The notes under the pieces: model-generated | Seen by the model: only the letters and a program-made list of their open reading frames with translations | What the model was told of the DNA's origin: nothing | Database searches by the model: none | Shown here: positions 52,667-60,887 of the stretch, piece after piece | How the letters are laid out: every line of letters begins with the position of its first letter | Position numbering within the stretch: the stretch's first letter is position 1 | Translations under genes and position numbers: made by a program | Assembly: GCF_030010625.1 (NCBI RefSeq) | Contig: NZ_JASCXN010000018.1 | Coordinates: 62,001-126,000, forward strand | DNA length: 64,000 nt | Source: Streptomyces sp. CC208A | Lineage (GTDB): Bacteria; Actinomycetota; Actinomycetes; Streptomycetales; Streptomycetaceae | Direction of reading: 5' to 3'

Positions 52667-52708
52667 ACGGCTGGGGCCCGCACCCCGAAGGATGCGGGCC
52701 CCAGCCGT
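52667..52708 (-). terminator. Hairpin terminator after cspA
   Basis: A perfect 16-bp stem (52667-52682 with 52693-52708) and a 10-nt loop begin 17 bp past the cspA stop. It separates cspA from the helicase gene, although partial read-through is common in such pairs. Confidence 0.85.
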
Positions 52709-52725
52709 GCCGTGTGCGCCAGGAA

Positions 52726-52929
52726 TCAGACGGAGACGATGTTCTCGGCCGTCGGACCCTTCTGGCCCTGCGCGATGTCGAAGCTGACCTTCTGGCCTTC
52801 CTGCAGCTCACGGAAGCCCTGGGAGGCGATGTTCGAGTAGTGGGCGAACACGTCGGGGCCGCCGCCGTCCTGCTCGATGAAGCCGAAGCCCTTTTCCGCG
52901 TTGAACCACTTCACGGTACCCGTGCTCAT
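52726..52929 (-). CDS. Cold-shock protein (CspA family)
   Basis: This 67-residue single OB-fold protein binds single-stranded nucleic acid. RNP1 is KGFGFI and RNP2 is VFAHY; the start MSTGTVKWFNAEKG is typical. It acts as an RNA chaperone. Its expression is probably set by the leader upstream of 52929. Confidence 0.97.
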   Translation of the reverse strand: MSTGTVKWFNAEKGFGFIEQDGGGPDVFAHYSNIASQGFRELQEGQKVSFDIAQGQKGPTAENIVSV

Positions 52930-53460
52930 GTCGTATCTCCTTCGAGGCTCATCGGCGTCCGCACCGTGCGAAAGCCGCGTCGCCGTGATGATTGCCCCGC
53001 CGGAGAGTCCGGATATGAAAAAGCGCTCCCGCTGCCCTGAGGGCGGGTGGGGGCACTTGAAGTTTCGGGAACCACAACTGCAACTGAAATCGACACTAGC
53101 ACGACGTCGTGCCGGAAACGGTCGAAATATCTCGGCTCCTTTTGTACGGCAAAAACCTTCGCCGCGCCGTCGACTTAATTCTCATCCCGCGGAGTCAGAT
53201 TCGGAGAGGGCGCGAGCCGCCCCGTGAGAGGGCGGGAACCGTCGTCTCCGCGTGTTCGGCGGCAGGTGGATCATGCGCGCTCCGACGACGGGGGCGGGGC
53301 GGGGGCGAGGGCGGGGGAGGGGGTGTGCGGAGGTCCCGCCGTCGGTCTCCCCGGCGTCCTCACCGCCCCGGGCTTCCCGCAGGAGACGGCCGGTCGCGTT
53401 CTCGCCGGACATGAGGGTGCCCGCGGTGTGGAGGTTGCCGGGGGGCGGACGCGGCGGCCG
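52930..53460. other. Intergenic region upstream of cspA
   Basis: I see no convincing gene here. The part next to cspA (to about 53180) is less GC-rich than its surroundings and should hold the cspA promoter and an untranslated leader. The rest is G/C-rich sequence with no codon pattern. Confidence 0.5.
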
Positions 53461-53650
53461 TCAGCCGGGCGGCGGAGGAGGCTTCGGCCTCGGGCGGGAC
53501 CACCAGCAGGTCGCGACGGCCGGGATCGTACGAGAGCAGGACCATCGTGTCGGGGCCCTGGCCGGTGAGCCGGCCGACGCGCACGGCGTATGCGCCGACG
53601 GGGACCTGGCGGGGGGCGACGGGCCAGGACGCGGGGCTCGCAGTGAGGCG
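53461..53650 (-). pseudogene. C-terminal remnant of a DUF5994 protein
   Basis: The reverse strand reads SWPVAPRQVPVGAYAVRVG, then TMVLLSYDPGRRDLLVVPPE and AARLTAAAS, which is the C-terminal half of a DUF5994-type protein (a family with an intact member at 54452). The N-terminal half, with the usual GAWWPRSRD motif, is missing; upstream sequence in all frames is low-complexity. I see nothing convincing between 53651 and 53897. Confidence 0.5.
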
Positions 53651-53897
53651 CGTGGCGCGTGACGCGTCCCCAGTGTTCCTTCCCGAAGCTCTCCGGGCGG
53701 GTCCCGGTCCGGCGTCCGGCAGGCGTCCGGCAGGCATCCGGAGCCTCCGAGCAGCGGGCGGCGGACCGCCGATCCGTCCCGGCGCCGATGCCGGTCCAGC
53801 GGCATCGCGGTGCGGCCTCCGGGGTGCTGCACCGCGAAGGCGAGCGCCCCGCGCGCCAGGCGAAGGGCCTTCCGCAGCCGTGCCGCGCCGTGGACGG

Positions 53898-54164
53898 TCA
53901 GGGTTCCTCGGGGTGGGGTCCGGTACCGCTCCGAGGTCTGCTGGTGGCCAGCCAGGAGCGGGCAGGTTCGGCGGTGTGAGCGGTGTCGACGGTGAGGTGG
54001 AGGCGGGTGCCCCCGCCCGGGGCGGGGTAGCTGCGCTGCTCGCCGCCGGCGAAGCAACGGCGCAGGACATCGGCCACCATGCGGGCGGCGTCCGGGGTGG
54101 CGGCGACGATGCGGACTTCGGCGTGACCGGGCGGAGGAAGGGCTTCCGGCTCGTTGCGGTCCAA
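53898..54164 (-). CDS. Small conserved-type Streptomyces protein
   Basis: This 88-residue protein has the pattern VRIVAATPDAARMVADVLRR, CFAGGEQRSYPA, GGTRLHLTVDTAH and SWLATSRPRSG. I recognise it as a type of short conserved hypothetical in Streptomyces, with no known function. The start appears to be a TTG (54162-54164) preceded by AAAGGACGG. It is divergent from the DUF5994 gene. Confidence 0.65.
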   Translation of the reverse strand: MDRNEPEALPPPGHAEVRIVAATPDAARMVADVLRRCFAGGEQRSYPAPGGGTRLHLTVDTAHTAEPARSWLATSRPRSGTGPHPEEP

Positions 54165-54270
54165 GGCGGCACCGTCCTTTCGTCAGGGACGCGCCCGGCC
54201 GACGGGAGTCCGCCGGACCGCTTCCCGATACGTCCACCGTACGTCCGTCCGTGCCGGGGCCGGACGGCGC

Positions 54271-54327
54271 GGGAGGCGGGGGAGGCGGGGGAGGCGGGGG
54301 AGCGGGGAAGCGGGGGAGCGGGGAAGC
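54271..54327 (+). repeat. G-rich degenerate tandem repeat
   Basis: About six imperfect copies of a 9-11-bp unit of the form GCGGGGGAG run through 54271-54327. One strand is almost free of C-runs and could form G-quadruplexes. It lies between two divergent small genes. Confidence 0.75.
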
Positions 54328-54451
54328 GACACGCACGCGCCTGTTCCGGGAGTACGGTGAAAGGACGGGGCAGCCACCCCGCCCGCCGACTCGGCACCCG
54401 CCACTTCGTCGGGGCGACAGCGGCGACCCCCCGTGGACAAGCGGATCGATC

Positions 54452-55003
54452 ATGACTGACGCCGGCATTCCCCCCACCCCGCCGCGCCTGCTGCCCGACG
54501 CGGTCCACAAGGCCGTCGGCCCCGGAACGGCGCTTCTCCGGCTGGAGACGACACGGTCCCGGCAGGGGGTTCTCGACGGTGCGTGGTGGCCTCGCTCCCG
54601 GAACGTCGAGCTGGAGGTCCCCCCGCTGGTCACCGTCCTGACCGAGCACCTCGGCCCCATCACCCGGGTCGGCCTGGACGCCTCGGCCTGGAACGACATT
54701 CCGCCCCGTCTGCTCGTCGACGGCCGGGTCGTCCACCTCGACTCCTTCCCGGTGGCGGACGACACCGTCCTGATCACCCGGGGCGACCACGACCACTTCG
54801 CCCTCATGGTCGTTCCGCCGGACACGACGCCCGAGGCCGCCCGCGCCGCCATGGCCCGCGCCGTCCACGCCGACAACGTCACCCGGGCCGCCGAGATCCT
54901 CCTCGCCGAACTCCCCCACCCCACGGCCCCGTCGGCCGGCACCGTCCTGGAGAACGAAGAAGGCCCTGGGCAGAGACCAGGGCCTTCTTCCGAGAGCGGA
55001 TGA
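54452..55003 (+). CDS. DUF5994 family protein
   Basis: This 183-residue protein has the family blocks GVLDGAWWPRSRN, VLTEHLGPITRVGLDA, VVHLDSFPVADDTVLITRG and HFALMVVPPDTTPEAARAA. The function is unknown. The last 20 or so residues (NEEGPGQRPGPSSESG) are translated from the tRNA-terminator hairpin and the first bases of the tRNA-derived repeat, which supplies the stop codon. The natural C-terminus was therefore probably altered or extended where the chromosome meets the tRNA locus. Confidence 0.85.
   Translation: MTDAGIPPTPPRLLPDAVHKAVGPGTALLRLETTRSRQGVLDGAWWPRSRNVELEVPPLVTVLTEHLGPITRVGLDASAWNDIPPRLLVDGRVVHLDSFPVADDTVLITRGDHDHFALMVVPPDTTPEAARAAMARAVHADNVTRAAEILLAELPHPTAPSAGTVLENEEGPGQRPGPSSESG
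54956..54990 (-). terminator. Hairpin beside the left tRNA-derived repeat
   Basis: There is a perfect 14-bp stem (54956-54969 with 54977-54990) and a 7-nt loop. On the minus strand it directly follows the tRNA-Gly 3' end, the usual place for a tRNA gene terminator. Confidence 0.8.
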
Positions 55004-55035
55004 CGGGAACCGAACCCGCGCCATAAGCTTGGGAA
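54994..55035 (-). repeat. Left att-like repeat: 3' end of tRNA-Gly (CCC)
   Basis: On the minus strand this reads from the anticodon loop (TTCCCAAGC) through the T-arm (GCGGGTTCGGTTCCCGT) to the acceptor strand (CATCCGC). It is the last 42 bases of a glycine tRNA with a CCC anticodon. The 5' half of the tRNA is not present to the right, so this is an integration scar and not a functional tRNA. Confidence 0.8.
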
Positions 55036-55180
55036 TCACCCGGTACTCGGGCTCGTGCGTAGCTCCTGAACTGCGGAAATACCCGCGGAGGGGCATCTGC
55101 CGCCCTCCCTCTGGCGGACCCTTGTGGCCCGCTGTTCCCCGCCCCTACCGGCACGTTGTGGCACGGCCGCCCATAGAGCG

Positions 55181-56161
55181 TCAGACAGCGACCGGCGCAG
55201 CAGTCCTGTGCGCCGGCGCTGCCAGATGGCGTTCGGTGTCGAGGGCTGCCTGGCAGCCGCTGGCGGCGGCGGTGATGGCCTGGCGGTAGGTGTGGTCGAC
55301 GACGTCGCCGGCGGCGAAGACGCCGGGGATGTTCGTTCGGGTCGAGGGGGAGTCGACCTTGATGTACCCCTCTTCGTCGAGGTCGATCTGGCCGGTGAAG
55401 AGTTCGGTGCGCGGGTCGTGTCCGATGGCGATGAAGAGGCCGGTGACGTCGAGCTCGCGGGTCTTTCCGGTGATGGCGTCGCGGAGGACGACGCCGGAGA
55501 GCATGCCGTTCTCTTCCTTGATCTCGGCGATCTCGCTGTCGAAGGCGAAGGAGATCTTGTCGTCCGCGAAGGCACGGTTCTGCATGACCTGGGAGGCCCG
55601 CAGGGTCGAGCGGCGGTGCACGACGGTGACCGACTTGGCAAAGCGGGTGAGGAAGGTGGCCTCCTCCATGGCGGTGTCGCCACCACCGACCACGACGATG
55701 TCGCGGTCGCGGAAGAAGAACCCGTCGCAGGTGGCGCACCACGAGACACCGCGGCCGGAGAGCTCGTCCTCCTTGGGGAGGCCGAGCTTGCGGTAGCCGG
55801 AGCCGGTCGCGATGATCACGGACTTGGCGCGGTGGACAGTGCCCTCGCTGTCGGTGACTTCCTTGATGTCGCCGGTGAGGTCGACCTCGACGATGTCGTC
55901 GTCGATCATCTCGGCGCCGAATCGCGTGGCCTGGGCCCGCATGTTGTCCATGAGGTCCGGGCCGTCGATGCCGGTGGGGAAGCCGGGGAAGTTCTCGACC
56001 TCGGTCGTGGTCGTGAGGGAGCCGCCGACGAAGATCGAGCTGCCGAAGAGCAGGGGCTTGAGCTGAGCACGGGCGGTGTAGAGGGCGGCGGTGTACCCGG
56101 CGGGGCCGGAGCCGATGATGACGACGTCGCGTATGCCGTCGGTCTGGTCGATGTCGCTCAC
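55181..56161 (-). CDS. trxB: Thioredoxin reductase in the arsenic operon
   Basis: This 326-residue NADPH-dependent flavoprotein has an FAD motif (IIGSGPAGYTAALYTARA), a redox-active CATC centre (SWCATCDGFF), an NADPH motif (VVVGGGDTAMEEA) and the C-terminal FAD motif (GVFAAGDV). It would supply reduced thioredoxin to the arsenate reductases just upstream. The GTG at 56161 follows the arsC stop by 5 bp, so it is in the same operon. Confidence 0.95.
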   Translation of the reverse strand: MSDIDQTDGIRDVVIIGSGPAGYTAALYTARAQLKPLLFGSSIFVGGSLTTTTEVENFPGFPTGIDGPDLMDNMRAQATRFGAEMIDDDIVEVDLTGDIKEVTDSEGTVHRAKSVIIATGSGYRKLGLPKEDELSGRGVSWCATCDGFFFRDRDIVVVGGGDTAMEEATFLTRFAKSVTVVHRRSTLRASQVMQNRAFADDKISFAFDSEIAEIKEENGMLSGVVLRDAITGKTRELDVTGLFIAIGHDPRTELFTGQIDLDEEGYIKVDSPSTRTNIPGVFAAGDVVDHTYRQAITAAASGCQAALDTERHLAAPAHRTAAPVAV

Positions 56162-56166
56162 GCCGG

Positions 56167-56580
56167 TCACGCCTTCTTGGCGTCGATGTCGGCGATGAGG
56201 CCCTCGATGAGGGTCCTGATCTCGTCGCGGATGGGGCGGACGGCCTCGACGCCCTGTCCGGCGGGGTCCTCCAGCTGCCAGTCGAGGTAGGTCTTGCCGG
56301 GGAAGACGGGGCATGCGTCGCCGCAGCCCATCGTGATGATGTAGTCCGACGCCTGGGCGGCCTCGACGGTCAGCACCTTGGGCTTCTGGTCGGAGATGTC
56401 GATGCCCAGCTCGGCCATGGCGGCCACGGCGGAGGGGTTGATCCGGTCACCGGGGAGGGAGCCCGCGGAGCGGACCTCGACACGGTCGCCGGCGAGGTGG
56501 CGCAGGAAACCGGCGGCCATCTGGGAGCGGCCGGCGTTGTGGACGCAGACGAACAGCACGGAGGCGAGCGGAGCAGTCAT
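56167..56580 (-). CDS. arsC: Arsenate reductase, low-molecular-weight phosphatase type
   Basis: This 137-residue thioredoxin-coupled arsenate reductase has the P-loop CVHNAGRS (C-x5-R) near residue 12 and redox partner Cys in TMGCGDACPVFPG. It reduces As(V) to As(III) with electrons from TrxB via thioredoxin. The start at 56580 follows GAGGAAG. It lies between a second arsC-like gene and trxB in one operon. Confidence 0.93.
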   Translation of the reverse strand: MTAPLASVLFVCVHNAGRSQMAAGFLRHLAGDRVEVRSAGSLPGDRINPSAVAAMAELGIDISDQKPKVLTVEAAQASDYIITMGCGDACPVFPGKTYLDWQLEDPAGQGVEAVRPIRDEIRTLIEGLIADIDAKKA

Positions 56581-56624
56581 CGGTTCTTCCTCGGGAGCAG
56601 CAGTGGTGCGGGGGACGGAAAGGT

Positions 56625-57266
56625 TCAGGAGCCGGACGGCAGGGTGTCCAGCAGGTCGGTGATCCGGGCGTCGAGGGCATCGCGGATCTCGCGCACGACG
56701 GTGATCGGGGCGCCGTCGGGGTCGGGGACCGGCCAGTCCAGGTAGCGGTGGCCGGGGAAGACGGGGCATGCGTCGCCGCAGCCCATGGTGATCACGATGT
56801 CGGCGGCCTGGACCACCTCGTCGGTCAGCGGCTTGGGGTAGACCTCGTCGAGTGCGACGCCGGCCTCGGTGAGCGCTTGGACGACGTGCGGCTCGACGGC
56901 GCCGGCCGGGTGGGTGCCCGCGGAGGAGGCGATCACGCCGTCCCCGGCCCGGTGGGCGAGCAGGGCCGCGGCCATCTGGGAGCGGCCGGCGTTGTGGCTG
57001 CACACGAATAGCACCCGCGGCCGACCGTCGCCCGCGGTCGGGTTCTCGACGTGCGTGAGTGCGTCCAGGCGCTCAGCGGCGAACCGCTCCGCCAGCACCA
57101 CGAGGTGGGTGCGGACGTGCGCGTTCGCGGCGAGCCGCTGGTAGGAGTCCGCGATCAACCGCTGCACCGTCTCCGGGGAGAACCGGCCGCGGTGGCGTAC
57201 GGCAAGGCGGGCGACACCGGCCGCGAGACGTTCGTCGGGAAGGACCGGGTACGAGGACGCGGCCAT
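56625..57266 (-). CDS. Arsenate reductase with N-terminal helical extension
   Basis: This 213-residue protein has about 80 N-terminal residues forming a three-helix module (FSPETVQRLIADSYQRLAAN, HLVVLAERFAAERLDAL) of the type fused to ArsC in actinobacteria, followed by a complete LMW-phosphatase ArsC domain (CSHNAGRS, TMGCGDACPVFPG). The helical part may bind the substrate-delivery partner or act in regulation. It is the first gene of the arsC2-arsC-trxB operon, divergent from arsR across a 74-bp promoter region. Confidence 0.9.
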   Translation of the reverse strand: MAASSYPVLPDERLAAGVARLAVRHRGRFSPETVQRLIADSYQRLAANAHVRTHLVVLAERFAAERLDALTHVENPTAGDGRPRVLFVCSHNAGRSQMAAALLAHRAGDGVIASSAGTHPAGAVEPHVVQALTEAGVALDEVYPKPLTDEVVQAADIVITMGCGDACPVFPGHRYLDWPVPDPDGAPITVVREIRDALDARITDLLDTLPSGS

Positions 57267-57340
57267 GGCGAGAACCCCCTGGGTTCAAAGAGGTCAGCCC
57301 AGGCTGGTATCAGCTCCGGGTGATGTGAGAGTATCAGCAC

Positions 57341-57655
57341 ATGATGACGTCAGTCGATGCTGATCTGATCCGGGTGCTGGGCGATCCCCTGCGCCTCCAG
57401 ATCGTGACCCTGCTCGCCCGCGAGACGCTGTGCACCACCCACCTCGTGGAGGAGACCGGTGCCAAGCAGACCAACCTCTCCAACCACCTGAGAGTCCTGC
57501 GCGAAGCCGGGGTCGTCGAGACGGAGCCCTGCGGCCGGTTCACCTACTACCGCCTCAAGCCGGATGTCATCGAGCAGCTCGCCGGCCAGTTCACCGCTCT
57601 CGCCCAGACCGCGCGCCTGACCGCCGAGGCGAACTTCAAGCGTTCCTGCCCGTAG
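57341..57655 (+). CDS. arsR: ArsR-family metalloregulator 1
   Basis: This 104-residue winged-helix repressor has a recognition helix in KQTNLSNHLRVLREAGVV. The classic ELCVCDL metal site is not present; Cys residues lie at TLCTT (about 31), PCGRF (about 64) and the C-terminal SCP, suggesting an alternative As(III)/Sb(III) site. It is divergent from the arsC2 operon and begins the arsR-aquaporin operon, so it likely represses both. Confidence 0.92.
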   Translation: MMTSVDADLIRVLGDPLRLQIVTLLARETLCTTHLVEETGAKQTNLSNHLRVLREAGVVETEPCGRFTYYRLKPDVIEQLAGQFTALAQTARLTAEANFKRSCP

Positions 57656-57698
57656 TAGCCCCTGCCCCCGTGCCTCACCTGCCGAGGAGTACCCGCCC

Positions 57699-58469
57699 GT
57701 GACCGCCACCGAGCCCGCCGCGAGCGACGCCATAGCCACCGACCTGTCGCCGCAGCCCGCGCCCGGCGCGACCCCGCCCCGTACCCCGCTCGCCGCCCGA
57801 GCCGCTGCCGAGCTCGTGGGTACCGCGGCGCTGGTGGCGATCGTCGTCGGCTCCGGCATCCAGGCGACCCAGCTCACCGACGACGTCGCGCTGCAACTGC
57901 TGGCCAACTCCACCGCCACCGTCTTCGGCCTCGGCGTCCTGATCGCCCTGCTCGGCCCGGTCTCCGGCGCGCACTTCAACCCGGCGGTCAGCCTGGCCGA
58001 GTGGTGGACCGCCCGCCGTGGCGGCGCGGGTGTCACGGGACGCGAACTCGCCGTCTACGTCCCGTCGCAGATCGTCGGCGGGATCCTCGGCGCGGTGCTC
58101 GCGGACGCGATGTTCGGCGAGCCGCTGGTGAAGTGGTCCACGCACGACCGCTCGGCCGGGAACCTGCTCCTCGGCGAGGTCGTGGCCACCGCCGGCCTGA
58201 TCCTGCTGATCTTCGGCCTGGCCCGTACCGACCGGCTCCGCTTCGCGCCCGTCGCCGTCGCCTCGTACATCGGCGCCGCCTACTGGTTCACCTCCTCCAC
58301 CTCCTTCGCCAACCCGGCGGTGACGATCGGCCGCGCCTTCACCGACACCTTCGCGGGCATCGCCCCCGCCTCCGTCCCCGCGTTCGTCGGCATGCAGATC
58401 ATCGGCGCGGCCGTGGGCCTGGCGCTGGTCGCCGTGATCTTCATGCGCGGCAGGGCGGACGCGGAGTAA
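57699..58469 (+). CDS. Aquaglyceroporin (arsenite channel, AqpS-like)
   Basis: This 256-residue MIP-family channel has six transmembrane helices and both NPA boxes (HFNPAVS and FANPAVT). In ars operons such channels let As(III) made by ArsC flow out of the cell. An N-terminal Pro/Ala-rich extension of about 30 residues precedes the first helix. It starts at the GTG at 57699 with GAGGAG upstream, 43 bp after arsR. Confidence 0.92.
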   Translation: MTATEPAASDAIATDLSPQPAPGATPPRTPLAARAAAELVGTAALVAIVVGSGIQATQLTDDVALQLLANSTATVFGLGVLIALLGPVSGAHFNPAVSLAEWWTARRGGAGVTGRELAVYVPSQIVGGILGAVLADAMFGEPLVKWSTHDRSAGNLLLGEVVATAGLILLIFGLARTDRLRFAPVAVASYIGAAYWFTSSTSFANPAVTIGRAFTDTFAGIAPASVPAFVGMQIIGAAVGLALVAVIFMRGRADAE

Positions 58470-58477
58470 CCCAGGCC

Positions 58478-59412
58478 GTGGACGTGGTGGTGATCGGCGG
58501 CGGCCCATCCGGGCTCGCCGCCGGGTACCGTCTGCGCCGCCCCGGACCGGACTTCGCCGTCCTCGACGCCCAGTCCACACCGGGCGGCGCCCGGCAGCAC
58601 ACCCGGGACTCCCCGCATCTGTTCTCCCCCGCCGCCCACTCCTCCCTCCCCGGCCGCCCCGTGCCCCCGCAGCCGGGCCGGACCTGCCCGGACGCCGCCC
58701 ACGTCGTCTCGTACCTGACCGACTACGAGCAGCGGTACGGGCTTCCCGTCCACCGGCCCGTACGCGTCGCCGGTGTCCGGCGTGACGGCCGGCTCCTGCG
58801 CGTGGAGACCGACTCCGGTACGTGGCGGGCCCGGGCGGTCATCGGCGCGACCGGCACCTGGTCACGGCCCTTCGTCCCCGCCCTGCCCGGTCGTACGCAC
58901 TTCCAGGGCGTCCAGCTCCACACCGTGGAGTACCGCAGCGCGCGATGTCGCCGGACAGAAGGTGATCGTCGTCGGGGGCGGCGACTCCGGCGCGCAGATC
59001 GCCGCCGACCTCGCGTACGACACCGAGCTGACCTGGGTCACGCTGCGCGAACCGCGCCACCTCGCCGCCGACATCGACGGGCGCGCCCTCTTCGACCACG
59101 CCACCGCCCTCCCCCAAGCTCTCGGCTTCGAGGGGGTACCCCCACCACGCCCTCGACGAGGGCCGCACCGACACGGGCGGCGTGGCCCCGCTCGGCGACA
59201 TCGTCGCCGTCCCGCCCGTACGCGAAGCCCGCGACACCGGCCTGCTCAAGGCTCAGCCGATGTTCGACCGGATCACCGCGACCGGGGTCGTCTGGGCCGA
59301 CGGCACGACGGCCGAGGCGGACGTCAGCATCTGGTGCACCGGCTTCCGCCCCGCCCTCGCCCGCCTCGCCCCACCCGGTTCGCAGGTCCCGATGGACTTT
59401 CCGCGGGCTCCT
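58478..59412 (+). pseudogene. ArsO-like flavin monooxygenase, frameshifted
   Basis: The first frame encodes an FAD protein start (DVVVIGGGPSGLAAGYRL through GVQLHTVEYRS). It shifts near 58945 into VAGQKVIVVGGGDSGAQIAADL, is interrupted at 59109-59144 by a short hairpin insertion, and resumes in the third frame as HHALDEGRTDTGGVAPLGDI to EADVSIWCTGFRPALARLAP. Joined together these give a recognisable ArsO-type/NAD(P)-binding monooxygenase with both nucleotide-binding motifs. As it stands the gene cannot make one protein. The C-terminus is lost where DinB-like sequence begins. Confidence 0.8.
59109..59144 (+). repeat. Short hairpin insertion 1 (CCCCC...GGGGG-TACCCCCA)
   Basis: This 36-bp segment starts CTCCCCCAAGC, folds back through GCTTCGAGGGGG and ends TACCCCCA. 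It interrupts the reading frame of the ArsO-like gene exactly where the protein alignment breaks. It has the same layout as the element at 62675. Confidence 0.65.
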
Positions 59413-59877
59413 GGACGGGGCCACGCCGACCTTCCTCGCTCGCCCGACCCGTGGCACCCGATGGACCGGTGGTCAGCTGTGGTGGCACATGCTCTTCGGC
59501 TTTTTCATCACGCTGGTCCTGTTGCGTCTGGCGCGCGGTCTCAGCCGCCTGCCCCGGAGTGTCAGCAGGACGTTCGCCCGCTTGCTCGACGCGGGGACAC
59601 GGCCCTTCGGCATGGTCGACCACCTCGGGCCGTGCGGGGCAGTGAAGGTGTTCGGCCCTCGCGGGACGGGCGCCGCGTTCGACTGGGCCACGGATTCGCC
59701 GGCACGGCGGCTCGCGAAGGAGTCCGAGCGGGACCTGGCGCGCGGGATGCGCTGTCCGGTCCGGTGGGACCCGTTCCTCAAGGACTTCATGACCCTCGCG
59801 GACCTCTACCGCTACCCACGCAGCACTTTGACCTCCACCACGGGCGACTCGCCCTCGGCCCGAGCGGCCGAGGCCCG
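59413..59877 (+). pseudogene. DinB-like protein remnant
   Basis: One frame gives LWWHMLFGFFITLVLLRLAR, then SVSRTFARLLDAGTRPFGMV and CPVRWDPFLKDFMTLADLYR; it shifts near 59825 to QHFDLHHGRLALGP. These pieces fit the C-terminal half of a DinB-type four-helix protein. The N-terminal part is absent, fused to the ArsO-like remnant. The family call is from memory of the motif order. Confidence 0.4.
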
Positions 59878-60378
59878 TCAGTCGATGTGTGGGCTGCGCC
59901 GCTCGACCAGCACGACGTCACGCCAGACGCCGTGGTGGCGGCCGATGCGCTCGCGGGTGCCGATCGCCCGGAAGCCGGCCCGCTCGTGGACAGCCAGGCT
60001 CGCGGCGTTCTCCGGGAAGATCCCGGACTGGACGGTCCAGATCCCGGCCGCCTCGGTGGAGTCGATGAGCGCCTTGAGCAGGGAGGAAGCGATGCCGCGG
60101 CCCCGGGCGTCGGGGTGGACGTAGACGGAGTGCTCGACGACTCCGGCGTACGCGCACCGGTCGGAGGCCTTCGACGCGGCGACCCAGCCGAGCACGCGGC
60201 CGGTCTCGTCGAGGGCGGCGAAGCGGTGCCCGGGCAGCTTGGCGGCGTCGAACTGCTCCCAGGTGGGGGCGGTGGTCTCGAAGGTGGCGTTGCCCTCGTC
60301 GATGCCGGCCTGGTAGATCGCGATCACTTCGGCGGCGTGTGCGGCGGTGAGCGGGACCGTCAGAGCGGAGACGGTCAC
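59878..60378 (-). CDS. GNAT acetyltransferase, ArsN1/phosphinothricin-acetyltransferase-like
   Basis: This 166-residue N-acetyltransferase has the family pattern IYQAGIDEGNATFETTAPTW, the acetyl-CoA loop VHPDARGRGIASSLLKAL and ENAASLAVHERAGFRAIGTR near the end. Close relatives in ars islands (ArsN1) acetylate the arsenic antibiotic arsinothricin; others act on phosphinothricin. The GTG at 60378 overlaps the arsR stop (GTGA), so it is co-translated with ArsR 2, supporting an arsenic role. Confidence 0.88.
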   Translation of the reverse strand: MTVSALTVPLTAAHAAEVIAIYQAGIDEGNATFETTAPTWEQFDAAKLPGHRFAALDETGRVLGWVAASKASDRCAYAGVVEHSVYVHPDARGRGIASSLLKALIDSTEAAGIWTVQSGIFPENAASLAVHERAGFRAIGTRERIGRHHGVWRDVVLVERRSPHID

Positions 60379-60737
60379 GCGGCGGCCGCCTTGGTGAGGA
60401 GCGCGCCCATGGCGGCGAGGACGGCGGGCTCGACGCGGTAGTAGACCCAGGTCCCGCGCCGCTCGGAGGAGAGCAGCCCGGCTTCCTTCAGCTTCTTCAG
60501 GTGATGGGAGACGGTGGGCTGCGAGACACCGACGTCGGAGATGTCGCAGACGCACGCCTCGCCGCCCTCGTGGGAGGCGACCGCCGAGAACAGGCGCAGC
60601 CGGACCGGATCGCCGAGGGCCTTGAACATCTTCGCGGTCCGCTCGGCCTCCTCAGCGTTCAGTGGGCGCTCGGTGAGCGGTGGGCAGCAGGGGACGGCCT
60701 CAGGCTCAAGGAGCGGCAGCGCGGTGACATTCGACAT
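60375..60737 (-). CDS. arsR: ArsR-family metalloregulator 2
   Basis: This 120-residue winged-helix repressor has a metal-site motif EACVCDIS on the recognition region and an additional PCCPP pair near the N-terminus, giving four Cys that could bind As(III). The DNA-recognition helix is SQPTVSHHLKKLKEAGLL. It starts at 60737. The 150-bp divergent region to the flavoprotein gene contains two copies of a 20-bp operator-like sequence. Confidence 0.94.
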   Translation of the reverse strand: MSNVTALPLLEPEAVPCCPPLTERPLNAEEAERTAKMFKALGDPVRLRLFSAVASHEGGEACVCDISDVGVSQPTVSHHLKKLKEAGLLSSERRGTWVYYRVEPAVLAAMGALLTKAAAA

Positions 60738-60740
60738 GCA

Positions 60741-60827
60741 TCTATGTTGACACATGTCGAACCAGGCGCCCAGGGGTGCCGGGAAGCCGAGTTCATTTCG
60801 ATGAGCGTCTATGTTGACGAGTGTCGA
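60741..60827. promoter_or_regulatory. Two copies of an ArsR-type operator
   Basis: TCTATGTTGAC-N3-TGTCGA occurs at 60741-60760 and again at 60808-60827, in the divergent promoter region of arsR 2 and the flavoprotein operon. The copies differ only in the three central bases. Centres are 67 bp apart, close to 6.5 helical turns. Confidence 0.7.
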
Positions 60828-60887
60828 TGCAGGTGCCATGCTTGCAGCGCAAGGGATCGACGGATGTCGAAGCAAAGGGGAATCGTC

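Noticed and set aside
54994..55075. Complete tRNA gene at the left repeat
   Set aside because: The acceptor, T-arm and anticodon-loop half are present, but the 5' half (acceptor strand GCGGATG, D-arm) is not found in the following 80 bp. The same holds at 63641.
58001..60124. 707-codon plus-strand frame as one protein
   Set aside because: It begins inside the aquaglyceroporin in the wrong frame and strings together pieces of two decayed genes; it was split into the ArsO-like and DinB-like remnants.
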